DNA from: Planctomycetaceae bacterium
GTDB lineage: Bacteria > Planctomycetota > Phycisphaerae > UBA1845 > UTPLA1
DNA length: 64,000 nucleotides
Assembly: GCA_011525745.1 (NCBI GenBank)
Contig: WYBU01000091.1
Coordinates: 17,809 to 81,808, forward strand
Reading direction: 5' to 3'
Below the pieces are notes generated by a model. The model saw only the letters and a list, made by a program, of their open reading frames with translations, ran no database searches and was not told the origin of the DNA. The number at the start of each line of letters is the position of its first letter. Position 1 is the first letter of the stretch. The position numbers were made by a program, and so were the translations under genes. Below are positions 10,473 to 21,700 of the stretch, piece by piece.

Positions 10473-10491
10473 CCCACCGCGCAGCGGTGGG
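10473..10491 (+). terminator. hairpin after ribonuclease Y, part of a dispersed repeat
   Basis: CCCACCGC and GCGGTGGG (8-bp stem, GCA loop) sit 22 nt after the rny stop between convergent genes; no T run follows. A second hairpin, CCCCGC/GCGGGG, is at 10536-10551, and GGATTCCCGCCTTCGAGGGG at 10575-10594 resembles widespread bacterial intergenic repeats. Together they may end transcription from both sides. Confidence 0.45.
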
Positions 10492-10627
10492 TTCCTTGAT
10501 CCGAGCCTCAAGCGCCAGCGCCGGGGTTTGGTCACCCCCGCGCAGGCGGGGTCCAGCGAGCGCCGCGTCGCAGTTGGATTCCCGCCTTCGAGGGGATGAC
10601 GTTGCGTGCGTTGGTCAATCCGAGCGC

Positions 10628-13600
10628 CTACGCCGCGACATCCGCCGCGCGGCGAATGCGCTGATAGATCAAACACACCACCGCCGCCGTAATCGCCGCA
10701 ACGCCGACGAGCACGTAACCGGTCGCGACCGCCGCAATGCCCAGCACAACCAGCGCCAGCGGCGCCGCTTTCCGCAGCGACTCAACAAACCGCGGCCGCC
10801 GCAGCGCCCGGATGATCAGCCCGGCCGCCAGAATCATCAGCAACAGACCGCCGCTGCGCGCTCCCGAATCGCGCGACGACGTCCGCACCAGCATCAGGCT
10901 CAACCGCGGCGAACCCTGCGTCTTGGAAAAGCTGTACGTCCGCCCCGACGTCGGCATGTCGATCGCCAGCGACAGCAAGCCGGAGACCCGTGCCGTCGGC
11001 AAAATCGCCGGGACACCGGCGACTGCACGCTGTTGTGTCGGGGCCTGCGCCTGTTGTGGGCTTGCACTACGTGCCTGTGCGAGGAGGCCTTCCGACAATT
11101 CTTTCAGATCGCCTTCATACAACGTGGCGGCGCCAATTGCGGATGAGTCTGGCGGTGTCAGTCCTTTCGTCTCCTCATACTGCTTTCGCATCTCCTCCGA
11201 CCCCGCCGCATCTCCCGGCACCTGCAGGACGAGTGCATCCAAAGTCTGCTCTTGTTGCGGCTGATAGCTGTAGCTCAACGTCTGGTTCATCTCCTGCATC
11301 TGCTGCGCCACCCTGACTTGAGCCGCCGTCTGCGCCGGGCCGTCCGCCAGTTCCGGCATCTGCATCGGCACGCCCAGCGTCACCGCCTGCGGCGACGCCC
11401 AGAAATCCGGCAGCGCCGACGCCGCCGTAATCGACAACACCGTTTCCCCCGCCGCGCAGTCCATCAACTCCAGTGTGTCGGCCGCCGTCCGAAACTGCCC
11501 GACCTGCCGGCCGCGATCGGTCCCTTTGAACGCCTCGGCTTTCTGCGCCAGCTCATCATTCCACACGCTCTGCGCATCGAACTTGGTCTGAATCTTCTGC
11601 ACCGCGGCCTTGTTTCGCCGGACTTCGTCCCGTTGACTATGCTGTTCAATCTCCGCCAGAAGGCCTCGATTGGCGTCCACCAGCGATTGAAAGTTGTCGA
11701 AGGCCCGCTGTTGCCGATCCCCGCGCTCCTTCAACGCCGTCTCATACAACCGCTGCGCCTCGGCGGTCGCACGCTCCACCTGCTCCAGCTTCAGCTCCAG
11801 CTCCTCCACCGGCGACAGGTTGCCCGCGTGCCAGTGCGCCGTGTATTCATCCGGAACGAACAGCTTCCACGCCGTCCGGTGCACCGGCATGTTTACGACG
11901 TCCAGCGTCGGAAATTCCACCCGCCCCACGCTGCCCGGCAGCGGCCGGCCCGGCGCCAGAAAATCGACCACCACCGCAAAGCTCGTATCCACCGCCGACG
12001 TCTTCACCAGCGGAATCAGCACGTCGCCGGATTTCGGCTCCGTCGCGGGGCGCACGCCGCGCCCGGCCACCGTCACGCTCCATAGTTCGGCCCCTTCGGG
12101 CAATCTCACTTGCAGATACTGCTCGGTGCGGTTCTCGACGTGCATCGTCGCCCGCGCGCGAAAATCGCCCGACAACGCCAGCGACGTCTCCAGCTCCAGC
12201 CCCGTCACCGCCGCCCGGTCCAGCCGCACTTCCGTCCGCGGCGTCACGCTCAACGCCAGACCGTGTCGCGACTGATAGCCACGGTACGCCGCCGTCAGAT
12301 TCCGCGTCGCCTCCGGCGGCAGCGGCAAATCCAGCGCGGCCGCCGCCAGCCGCTCCAGCCCGTCCGACTGCGTCACGTTCGCGTCGACGTTCTCCGCCGC
12401 CTGAAGCAACAGCGTCCAGCGCGTCGACTCGGCCTCGATCGGAACGACCTGCGCCGCCTCGACCGACGCCCCCGCCTCGATCGGCTGATCGAACGCCGCC
12501 ACAATCTCCACCGCGCCCAGCACCGGCGCTTGCAGCGTCACCGTCCAGCGCCGCCGGCCGGGCCGATCCGGCAGCGCCGCATCCTCGATCGTCCGCACGT
12601 TGGCCGCGTTGATCCGCACCCGCGCCGCCGGCCAGTCCGGCAGCTCAAAGCTGAAGCGGTCCTGCCCCGCACGGCTCACCTCGTACCGCAGCCGCGCCAC
12701 GTGCTTCACCAGGTCGTGCGCCGCGTGCAGCCCCACGACGACCTCGGCCTGCACGCGCGGCTGATTGCGATGGACCGCCAGCACCAGCGCCGCCGGCTGC
12801 GCATCCCAGCGAAACGCATGATTCACCAGCGACGCCTCCGCCGGCGTCAGCCATCCCGACAGCGCCCGCGGCGTCAGCGGCAACAGCCCGTCGCGCCGCT
12901 CGACCGACGCCTCAAGCGGCGGAAGCGCCTGCACCGCCGTCCGCCCGCGCTGCCGATACGCGTCCAGCAGCCAGATCGGTTCGATCCCCACCGGAGCGGC
13001 AATGTTCAGCGGCATCGAGCCGGCGATCACGACCGGCGTCGCCCCGACCAGGCCCGCCTTCAGCGCCACGCGCAGCACGCGCCGCCCCTCATCCGCCGCC
13101 GCGACTGTGTCGAACCAGTAGTCGCGAACCAGCGGCCCCGACACCGCCAGCAGATCGAACTCCGCCGGCAGCGAGAAGCGCAGCGCATGCGGCTTGCCGC
13201 GCCGCGGCTCGACGCTGGCGCGATAGAACAGCTCCGTCCGGTCGTCGGCCAGCCGCGCCAGCAGGTCGTTCGCCGCGATCAGTTGCTGTGGCGCCTCGGC
13301 CGCCGTGATCCGCAGCGTGTACGGCAGCGCCGCGTAGTGATACGCCGCCGCCGCCCAGGCCCCCGTGTCCGACCGGACCGCCGCGGCGTCCGCCGGCAGG
13401 TCGATCTGCGTCATCCCCGCCGCTTCCGCCACGCGCAGGGTCCACGCCGGCGTGCCGGCGATGACGACGTGTCCCGACTCCTGCCGCACGCCCGGTGCAT
13501 GCACGGCTGGCAGCCCGAACGGCTCGGACATCCGTGGCTCGCGGCCCTCTTCGACGATCTGCGGAACGCCCGTCGCCGTCGCGATTGGCAGCGGCGCGAT

Positions 13601-16600
13601 CGCCTCGAACTTCACCGACCACGCCTTCTCGACCGCCCGATGCAGCCGGATGTCGACCTGCACGCCGCCGTCCTCGCGCCGCACGGCTTCCCAGTCGTGC
13701 ACGTCCGCGCCGACGATCCGCAGCACCTCGCACCCCGCCTCGAACGACAGCGAAAACCGATCCGTCCGCGACAGCGGCAACGACCAGCGCGCTTCGCCTG
13801 CCAGCCGCATGTGACTCTCCATCAATGCGTAGGTCGTATTAACCTCCGCCGTCATCGCGTCGTCGCGGAACCCCGCTTCGGGTTTGGGCTGCCACCGCAG
13901 ATGTATGCGCCCGCTCTCCGCCATCGCCGCCGTGATCGTCGCCGTGCCGTCCGCCTCGCTACGGTCCTGGCCGCCGGGCGCATCGACGATGTCCACCAGC
14001 CGGTCGGCCGTCGTCTTTACCACGAACCGCCCAGCGTGCGCCGGCGGCAAGTCGAACAGCACTTCGCCGCGCGTGCCCGTCAGGGCCGCCGTGACCACCA
14101 TTTCAAGCCGCAGCACCGCGGCGCCGGCCCGGTCGACGAACAACTCGAACCCGTCTCCCGCCGGTCGAAGAACCGCCGGCTGCTCCGCGCCGTCGGCCGC
14201 CGCCCGGCCGGGCGCACCGCGCACGACCGTCGCCGAGCGCACCGTCGCATTCCGGATTGGCAGCGGAATCGCCGTCCAGCCATCCGCCAGCGATACCAGA
14301 CTCAGTTCGCCGCGAATCGTCAGCGTGGCCACCGCGCCGATGCCGCCGTCGGCCAATCCAGGCGCGGCCTGCGGGGCGTCGATCGTCGCTTCGTAATCGG
14401 CCTGTGCGAACGCCGCCCGCGTCGGCAGAAACTCCGCCAGCAGGATGCGTCGCTCCGGATGCGCCTTGTTCCACAGCTCCACGAACCGCGCATAGGGAAC
14501 CAGCACTCGATCGGCCGGAATACCCGTCGCCGGCCATCCGGGCGCGGCCGGGTTGTACGGCACGATCAGAACGTCATCGGGAAACGGCGGCGCAGGGGGC
14601 TTGCTCGCTTCAGCGGCGGGCGGATCGGCCAGTGCGACCGGCGAAAGCGCGAGTGTGATACACAGCGCGATCAGCGTCGCCGTCACAGCGCCGCCGGGCG
14701 GGGCGGATGGCGGAAAGCTCGTCGCACTGCGGGGCGTGCGCGGCTGCCCCAGCCGGCGCCCCAGTCGTGCGAGCAATCCAGTGAGAATGAACCAGCCCGC
14801 CGCGACCAGCCCTGTATTGAACGCCGCGTTGCAGTGCGCGACGGACACACGCCCGATCAGCAGCGGCAGCACGCTGGCTATGACCAACAGACCCAGCACA
14901 AAGCGTGTCCGTACCTGACGCGTCGCACGAGTCAGCATGAACGTCGCCAGCAACAGCCCCGCGACGATCGCGCCCGTGATGCCGCGCCGCCAGCACTGCT
15001 GCACGAGCTGCAACTCGACCGTCGGGTGCTGCCCCAGCCCCGCGAACGCAAACGTAATGTCGCCGCGGCCCTGCAAGTCGACCGGCAGGCTGCGTCGCCC
15101 GCGCGCCAGTTTCGACTGAATCTCGGCGGCCTTCTTCTCCGCCGGCGGCGGTGGGGCCTGTGCTTTTCCGGCGTCGCCGGGGCGTCCGCCGCCCGCGCCG
15201 CGTCCGAGGTCGACCCTGGCGGCAAGATCGTACTCCGCCCGATCTTTGTCCGCGGCAGCAGGTTCGCCCGCCGGCGCGTTAGACCCATTTACCAAGGAGT
15301 TGATTTCACGCGCGCGCCGCCACAACTCTGCCGCCACTGCTTCCCCATGCTCGCGCCGCACGACCGCAAGCAGATCATCGGCGCTCAGAAATTCCACGCG
15401 GCCGTCCGCGTACAGCACATGCCCGCCCTCTCCTCCGTGATTCGACGGTTTCTCATACGCCACGATCTGGTACGGAGGAGAATTCGGACCAGCGCCCGGG
15501 ACATAGCGGTAGCTGCATCCCGCCGTATCGCCCGCGGCGGGGCACAGTAGTGCTTTGGGCGTCACGCTGTTCGCGGCCAACAGGCGGTCTACCCAGTCCG
15601 CTTCCGACTCGGGAAAAACGCCGCCGTCCTGCGCGTAAACATAAAGCGCTTGCCCGATCCCGCGCAGATTCGACGCACACACCGTCGTCGTGCTCAATTC
15701 CCGCGCGCGGCTGAGCGATCCCAGTGACACCGCCGACAACGGATCGACCCGCGACGAATTCAGCAGTGCATACGCCGCCCGCAACAGCTTTTCATATGCC
15801 AGCGGCTCCGCACCCACCGACAACGGCGACAGATCGCCGTTCGAATCCACCCGCACGTAATCCGGCGGCGGAAAAATCTCCCACGTCGTGCGGTTCGTCG
15901 GAATCGTCGCGCCGCCGGTATCCGCGTATCGCGGCGGCGCCTGACGCACCCAGCCGGAACGACCCAGCGGCGGCAACGCCTGCTCATAAATCAATTCGAC
16001 GCGAACGCCCTCCGTCGAGATCGGCAGCGCGATCCGCAAATCCCCGCCGGCCCCCTCGCGCGGCTTGGCCGGCTCGCCGTCGACCACCAGCGACCACAAC
16101 TTCGCCCCCGGCGCCAGTCCCACGCGCAGGAACTGAAGCCCCGCGTTCTTGACCAGCAACTCGGCCCGCGTGCGGCACGTCCCGTCCGCATCGATCACGC
16201 TCTGATACGCCGCCGTGTCGATCACCGCCGGCGGCAGACCCGTCACCGCGTGCGCCGTCGCCGCGATCGTCAGCCCGGCCGGCCCCGCGAACTCAAAAAC
16301 GCCCACGAGCCGCTGCGTCGGATTCAGTCGCGTCGGCGGAAGATCAAACGCCTGCGACTCGCGCAGCCCCGTCACGTCGGCGAAGGTCAGCTCATGCTCG
16401 TCGCGTCCTTGCACCGCCAGGTGCGCGCGGAAAGACTCGACCTGTGCCGGCCACACCAGCGGACACGCCGTCGGGCCATCCGGCGCGCGCGGCGTTTCGA
16501 GTCGAACCACAATCGAGACGCGCCCCGTTGTCGGCGCGTCCAGCCGCACACGCCACAACGCCCCGCCCGCCAGATTCCTGTCAAGTTCTGTCTCATCACC

Positions 16601-18727
16601 CGGCACGGCGTCGGCCGGCGGCGCTTCGATCCGCCGCCGCTCCATGATCGGCAGCCCAAGGCCGCCGGCGTCGAACGCCGAGAACTGCGTCGCCGCGCCC
16701 GCATCGGCCGGCAGCCGCAGATACAGATCGCGGACCCGCGCGGCCTGAATGTCGAAATCGACCTGTGTTTCCAGCCCGATCGACGCCGTCTCCACCGCCG
16801 CCAGATTCACCGCGGTCGCCGTCACGATCGGCGACAGCCGCGTCACCTGCACGCTCAGTCGCCGTTCCTCGTCGCCCGCGCCGCGGAACGAATAGCCCAG
16901 CGCCTCGTCCCGGCGCGCCGTCCGACCCAATCCCAGCGTGTTTCCCAGCACATCCGGCGCAATCGCCTTCAGTCCATCGACCCGCGCCGGCTTGATTGCC
17001 AGATCGTCCTCCGCCGCGACCACGACTCCGCCGCTCTCGCGCTCCACGCCGGTGACACTCGGCAGCGGCAGCTCGATCTCTCCCTCGGGCCGCTCGCGCC
17101 AGCCGCGCGGCGACATCCGCCCGGTCAGTTCAATGTCGAGCGAGCCGCCCGCCGCCAGTTTCGCCCGCCATTCGATCCGCACGCGCCGCCGGCCATCGAC
17201 CGTCTCGATCTCGTGGCGGTAGTCCTCCCGCGGGCGGTTCAAGACGACGTTGTGCAGCTCAACGCCGTCGGCCAGCTCGATCGCCGTTCCGAAACTCTCT
17301 CCCTGCTGCACCTCCAGCCGAAGCCGCGCCAGCAGCGACAGCCCGTCTTCGCCGATCGTCCAACGCAACCAGCGAACGGCGTTCAGTCGCGCTGCCTCGC
17401 GCTCGATTGACAGCAATACGCCCGGCCGCTCGCCCCACACGAAGAACGCCCGCGCGCCGACCTGCCCGCCGTCGTCGATCAGCCGGGCGCGCTCGGCCGA
17501 AACGCCGCGCAGCAACAGTCCCGGCTGCCATGCGACGCGCCACACGCCGATGGCGTCCGCGGCGTCGCGCACCACCACGACCGGGTGCGACCACTCCCGA
17601 GATGGCTCGAACGTCTGTTCGGCTTCGAGCCGAATCGTCTGCTTGCCCAGCAACGGCCGGCGAAACGACAGGTGCACGATGCGCGCCGCGTCGGCCGGAC
17701 CCTCTTCAATTCGCCACGCCTGCAAATCGGGGTGCGTGATGCGCGCGATGTTCCAGCCCGGCGAGACGCTCAGTTCCAGGCTGCGAACCGTGCGACGCAG
17801 GATGTCCGCGGTAATCTGAGCGTTCCAGTCCGCCCGCCCGAGCGACAAGCCGACCCGCGAAATGGTCTCGCTCAGCAGCGTCGCCTTCTCGGCCGTGCGT
17901 CGGCCGTTGCCTTCGACCGACAAGTCCAGCCGATCGGCCGCACCCAGCGCCAGGATCGCGCGCGTCCGGTCCGCCGCGGCGTCATATTTCACTTCCGACT
18001 GCGGCACGTTGGTCGAAAACGTCACGTCGCCGACGGCGTCGACCGTCATCTCGGCGATCGGCGCGGCCGGCACGTGCATCGCCAGCCGCAATCCGCTGGG
18101 CGTCTGTTCCGGCGTCAGCGCCGCCTCGAACGTAAACGTGTGCACGCCGGGCTTTTCGACAAACAGCACCAGCGCGCCGCCCGCGTCGCGCCCCAGCGGC
18201 GCCAATCCGTCGTCGAGCCGGGCCTGTCGCACGGCGATCCGCGACGGAGGCGCGGCGTCCTTCGCCGGCGGCGGCGCCGCGCGCCACAGCGTCACCCCGA
18301 TCCACCCGTCGCGTTCCGACCGCACTTCGAGCGTGCCCCGAATGCGCACGCGCTCGCCGTCGATCGTCATGGCGTAGCGCGCCGCGGTGATCGCCGCCTG
18401 CGCCGGCAGTGGCGCCGCGCCGCGCCGCTCGTCGAACTCCGCCGCGCGGCGCAGTAAATCGTCGACCACGTCGGCCGGCATCAGCACGTATCCCCACGGA
18501 TCGGCCCGCCCCTGCGCCAACACGGCGTCGAGATCGTCGAAGGGAACGAAGATTTTCGGCGGCGGCGGCGGTTCGCCCGCAAGCGCCGAAGTAGGGTTCT
18601 GCTGCATCATCGCGGCGGCCATCAACGCGATGCACGCCGTGAAAAGCTTTTCCGCACGGACTGAAAGCCCATGCCGCGCGAAAGCGCGAATCGTGCCTGC
18701 GCCGGAGTGTTGCTCGAAGTCACGCAT
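10628..18727 (-). CDS. giant two-module envelope protein with internal signal-peptide-like segment and pseudopilin-like insert
   Basis: I do not recognise a named family. The 2699-residue product begins with a signal peptide (about 25-50). Module 1 (about 58-1330): block 1 KIFVPFDDLDAVLAQ...YVLMPADVV, long beta-rich stretches, block 2 GLAPGAKLWSLVVDG (about 862-883), block 3 RTTWEIFPPPDY (about 945-960), then a pseudopilin-like piece with SLSRAREL, CASNLRGIGQALYVYAQDGG and HVLYADGRVEFL (about 996-1115), then three membrane helices (about 1247-1320). A second signal-peptide-like segment (about 1342-1367) opens module 2: block 1 VLIVPY...RVLVPYARFVELW (about 1382-1417), block 2 LPEGAELWSVTVAG (about 2199-2226), block 3 HRTAWKLFVPDEY (about 2277-2309), a coiled coil (about 2305-2400) and C-terminal membrane helices. 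The ATG at 18727 has AAGGAGG 8 nt upstream and overlaps the previous gene by 8 bp, indicating coupling. Confidence 0.85.
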   Translation of the reverse strand: MRDFEQHSGAGTIRAFARHGLSVRAEKLFTACIALMAAAMMQQNPTSALAGEPPPPPKIFVPFDDLDAVLAQGRADPWGYVLMPADVVDDLLRRAAEFDERRGAAPLPAQAAITAARYAMTIDGERVRIRGTLEVRSERDGWIGVTLWRAAPPPAKDAAPPSRIAVRQARLDDGLAPLGRDAGGALVLFVEKPGVHTFTFEAALTPEQTPSGLRLAMHVPAAPIAEMTVDAVGDVTFSTNVPQSEVKYDAAADRTRAILALGAADRLDLSVEGNGRRTAEKATLLSETISRVGLSLGRADWNAQITADILRRTVRSLELSVSPGWNIARITHPDLQAWRIEEGPADAARIVHLSFRRPLLGKQTIRLEAEQTFEPSREWSHPVVVVRDAADAIGVWRVAWQPGLLLRGVSAERARLIDDGGQVGARAFFVWGERPGVLLSIEREAARLNAVRWLRWTIGEDGLSLLARLRLEVQQGESFGTAIELADGVELHNVVLNRPREDYRHEIETVDGRRRVRIEWRAKLAAGGSLDIELTGRMSPRGWRERPEGEIELPLPSVTGVERESGGVVVAAEDDLAIKPARVDGLKAIAPDVLGNTLGLGRTARRDEALGYSFRGAGDEERRLSVQVTRLSPIVTATAVNLAAVETASIGLETQVDFDIQAARVRDLYLRLPADAGAATQFSAFDAGGLGLPIMERRRIEAPPADAVPGDETELDRNLAGGALWRVRLDAPTTGRVSIVVRLETPRAPDGPTACPLVWPAQVESFRAHLAVQGRDEHELTFADVTGLRESQAFDLPPTRLNPTQRLVGVFEFAGPAGLTIAATAHAVTGLPPAVIDTAAYQSVIDADGTCRTRAELLVKNAGLQFLRVGLAPGAKLWSLVVDGEPAKPREGAGGDLRIALPISTEGVRVELIYEQALPPLGRSGWVRQAPPRYADTGGATIPTNRTTWEIFPPPDYVRVDSNGDLSPLSVGAEPLAYEKLLRAAYALLNSSRVDPLSAVSLGSLSRARELSTTTVCASNLRGIGQALYVYAQDGGVFPESEADWVDRLLAANSVTPKALLCPAAGDTAGCSYRYVPGAGPNSPPYQIVAYEKPSNHGGEGGHVLYADGRVEFLSADDLLAVVRREHGEAVAAELWRRAREINSLVNGSNAPAGEPAAADKDRAEYDLAARVDLGRGAGGGRPGDAGKAQAPPPPAEKKAAEIQSKLARGRRSLPVDLQGRGDITFAFAGLGQHPTVELQLVQQCWRRGITGAIVAGLLLATFMLTRATRQVRTRFVLGLLVIASVLPLLIGRVSVAHCNAAFNTGLVAAGWFILTGLLARLGRRLGQPRTPRSATSFPPSAPPGGAVTATLIALCITLALSPVALADPPAAEASKPPAPPFPDDVLIVPYNPAAPGWPATGIPADRVLVPYARFVELWNKAHPERRILLAEFLPTRAAFAQADYEATIDAPQAAPGLADGGIGAVATLTIRGELSLVSLADGWTAIPLPIRNATVRSATVVRGAPGRAAADGAEQPAVLRPAGDGFELFVDRAGAAVLRLEMVVTAALTGTRGEVLFDLPPAHAGRFVVKTTADRLVDIVDAPGGQDRSEADGTATITAAMAESGRIHLRWQPKPEAGFRDDAMTAEVNTTYALMESHMRLAGEARWSLPLSRTDRFSLSFEAGCEVLRIVGADVHDWEAVRREDGGVQVDIRLHRAVEKAWSVKFEAIAPLPIATATGVPQIVEEGREPRMSEPFGLPAVHAPGVRQESGHVVIAGTPAWTLRVAEAAGMTQIDLPADAAAVRSDTGAWAAAAYHYAALPYTLRITAAEAPQQLIAANDLLARLADDRTELFYRASVEPRRGKPHALRFSLPAEFDLLAVSGPLVRDYWFDTVAAADEGRRVLRVALKAGLVGATPVVIAGSMPLNIAAPVGIEPIWLLDAYRQRGRTAVQALPPLEASVERRDGLLPLTPRALSGWLTPAEASLVNHAFRWDAQPAALVLAVHRNQPRVQAEVVVGLHAAHDLVKHVARLRYEVSRAGQDRFSFELPDWPAARVRINAANVRTIEDAALPDRPGRRRWTVTLQAPVLGAVEIVAAFDQPIEAGASVEAAQVVPIEAESTRWTLLLQAAENVDANVTQSDGLERLAAAALDLPLPPEATRNLTAAYRGYQSRHGLALSVTPRTEVRLDRAAVTGLELETSLALSGDFRARATMHVENRTEQYLQVRLPEGAELWSVTVAGRGVRPATEPKSGDVLIPLVKTSAVDTSFAVVVDFLAPGRPLPGSVGRVEFPTLDVVNMPVHRTAWKLFVPDEYTAHWHAGNLSPVEELELKLEQVERATAEAQRLYETALKERGDRQQRAFDNFQSLVDANRGLLAEIEQHSQRDEVRRNKAAVQKIQTKFDAQSVWNDELAQKAEAFKGTDRGRQVGQFRTAADTLELMDCAAGETVLSITAASALPDFWASPQAVTLGVPMQMPELADGPAQTAAQVRVAQQMQEMNQTLSYSYQPQQEQTLDALVLQVPGDAAGSEEMRKQYEETKGLTPPDSSAIGAATLYEGDLKELSEGLLAQARSASPQQAQAPTQQRAVAGVPAILPTARVSGLLSLAIDMPTSGRTYSFSKTQGSPRLSLMLVRTSSRDSGARSGGLLLMILAAGLIIRALRRPRFVESLRKAAPLALVVLGIAAVATGYVLVGVAAITAAVVCLIYQRIRRAADVAA

Positions 18728-21700
18728 GATCGGCGCCTCCTTCGGCCTCGACCGCCGGCGTCGCCGGCACGGGCGTTGTTTCACGCCGCGTTGCCCACCA
18801 GCGGGGCACGTCGAAGAAAACCAGCCCGCCGATCCACGCGATCCCCAGCACCCCCAGTCCCCAGGCGCCGTGTCTCAGCACCTGTGCCACAAACAGCGGC
18901 TGGATCGCCCCGATCAGTGCGCCGACGATCACAATCGCTAGCCCGACCATCGCGCGGCGGCTCCAACCCAGCTTCAGCCCCGCCAGCGCCAGCACGATCC
19001 ACGCAACGTTGACCAAGCCCCGCCACGCATTGCGACCGATCAGCGTCAGTCCAAGCGTCTGCCGGCCGCCCAGCCGCCGGAACACATAGGGCGTGCCATC
19101 CGTCGCCAGTACGCCGTTGAGCGTCCCGCCGGCGGTGACCCACTTCGCCTGCCATCCCACGTCGGTCCGGCTCGAGCGCAACCCGCTCAGCGGCCGGTCC
19201 GTCAGCGAAGCAAATGACGTATCGTGCCAGATCGCCTCCATGTCGGTAGGCGTCCACACGATCCAGTGCGTCTCCTGAACCGGTGTGCCCTTCGCGAAAC
19301 CCGGCGCGCTCAGCGCCGCGCCGCGCTGCGACTGCGCGTACATCAGCTCCACCACCGACCGCCGAACCGCCTCGGCGCCGCCGCTCAGCGGGATCAGCAC
19401 CGTCTGCGTGCTGCCCGCCTGAGTCTGCGGCACGACCGAGCGGCCGTTGACCCACGCGTGGCTCAACAGCTTCGCCCCCGCCGGCAGCTCGATTCGCAAA
19501 TGCGGCGCCGGCCCGCTCTGCACCGCATAGACCGCCCGCGACGTCACGTCTCCTTCCCGGCTGACGACCTGCTCGATCAGGACGCGATCGACGACCAGAT
19601 CGGCGATCTCCTGAAACTCCTGCCGCATCGCTTGCAGCCCCAGCTTGAAAGGCGGCCGGTTGTACTTGAAAGCGATGTTCGAGCCGTTTCGATGATCGGC
19701 CTGCTTCACCTCGGTCAGGTCGATCGCCTCCAGCCCCTGCACGTCGACCGGTTCGACCTGAAAGTTCTCCGTCTTGCGCACGATGATCTGACCGTCGTGA
19801 TGCTCCAGGGCGCCTTCGGGATAAATCTCCGGCACGTCGATCCGCAGCGAATCCGGCTGCGTCGACGTCCGCGGACTGTCCCACCGCAGCCGAATGTCGA
19901 TGCGGCCGCGCGTCGGCTGCGTCAGCGTCACGCGCCAGTGTCGCCAATCCGGATCGGCCGCATCCGGAACGACGCGCTTCTCGCGAATCAGTTCGCCCGT
20001 CACGATGAGTCGGTCCTCGGGGATGACGGCCGGAACTTTGAACGCCACTTCCTCGATGTCCGAATAGCGAACGTCGTACGACAGAATCGTCTCCAGCCGC
20101 GTCAGCGCGTCGCCGAAATCGACAAGCGTCGACGCCGTCGCCGTAATACGCGTCTTCTTGCGCTCCAGGTTCAGCGCCAGCGACAGCTCCGCATCCTCAT
20201 CCGCCGGCCGCTCCGCCGCGACTGCTGCGCCGTCTCCCCGCCCGCGATCACGAAACTCGAATGCCATCACCAGCGGTGCGTCGCCCAGGTCGATCGGCGG
20301 CAGGCCGTAGCCACGCTGAAGCACGCTCACCGGCCGCGGCGTCAGACCGGCGGACTCGGCCAGCTTGACTTCAAGATGTTCCTGTGCCGCGACGAACACG
20401 CAGCCGTCATACGTACCGCGGATTTCGTCGAGCGCTTCGAGCAGCGAGAGCTTCTCCACGCCGCCCCCGGCCTCGCGTGGCCGCTGAGCGCGAATCACAA
20501 GCCCGAACGCTCCTTCGACCTTTCGCCGCAACGTGACGCGCATCGTGCGCCGCCCGTCGACTTCGCCGAACGAATAGTCATCTACCAGCTCCGCCGGCCC
20601 AACGTCTGAAACCTGCCAGCCCGCCGGAATCGCAACGGTCACGTCAAACACGCCCGCGTCCCGCGCTTCGTAGTCCAGCGCCGCCGTCAATTGCACGCTC
20701 TGATCGTCGATGCGCGCCGCCTGCCGCGATCGAAGACTCAAACGCGGCTCGATTCGTGCGACGCTGGCCGTCAGCCGCGCCGCGCCGGTCGGAAACCGCA
20801 GCGCCGCCAGCACGCCCGGCCGTATTACCTCCGGCAGCTCGCCCGGATCGACCTGCACCATCCCCTCGCGGTCGGTCAGCTTCACGCGCAGCCCGTCCGG
20901 CTGACGGATGGCCACGAATCCCTGCTCGCGGTTCGATTCGCGAGTCGCCGGCACCGGCACGTCGAACGTCCACGCGTCGCCCGTCATCGCCCGGCTCAGG
21001 TCGACGCGCACCTGGTATCGCTCCTTCGCCGCTTCATACAGCCGCACCGACAGCACCGCGCCTTCCGCGTCTTCCGACACCGACCACGATTGAACCTGCT
21101 GCGCATCCAGCCCCAGTACGCGCCAGCCCGCCGGCAGCCGCACCTCGAACCGCTCGCGCGGCACGTGCCGCAGCGCGTAAATCAGCGTCAGGCTGTCCGA
21201 AACGCTCGTGCGCGTCAGCGTGATGACGTGTCGTTGTTCCACTTCCATCATGCCGGCCAGGCCCGCCGCCAGGTCGCGCTTGGCCGCCCAGCTCACGCTC
21301 AGCCGGTCCACCGGCGCGATGAACGCCTGCACGCGCGTCCGCTCCGCTCCTTCGGCGACCGGCTGCGTGCTGGCCGCCAGCAGCGGCTCGATCTTCACGT
21401 CCGCGCCGCCCAGCGGCAGCGTTACGTCGAGCGTCGCGACCGGCGCGCGGACCGGCAGGAAGTCGAGTTGCGTGCGCCCTTCGAGCAACGCCAGCTTCTT
21501 GAGGAACTCCAGCTTTAGCAGATAGTGGCCCTTGCCGCGAACCACGAGCTGATGGCCCGCCGGCGTGACGTGAATCAGCGGCGCGCCGGGGGCTTCTTTG
21601 CCGTCCGGTCCCACGTAGCGCGCCGAGCGGATCGCCACGTCGCCAAGGCGCAAATCGAGCGTGCACCATTCCTCCGAAAGCACGTCGAATTCGATCTCGG

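Noticed and set aside
12110..15550. Open frame of 1146 codons on the plus strand, opposite the giant protein
   Set aside because: Composition is dominated by Arg, Gln and His, there is no domain or ribosome binding site, and it mirrors the codon bias of the opposite strand. Typical antisense artefact in GC-rich DNA.
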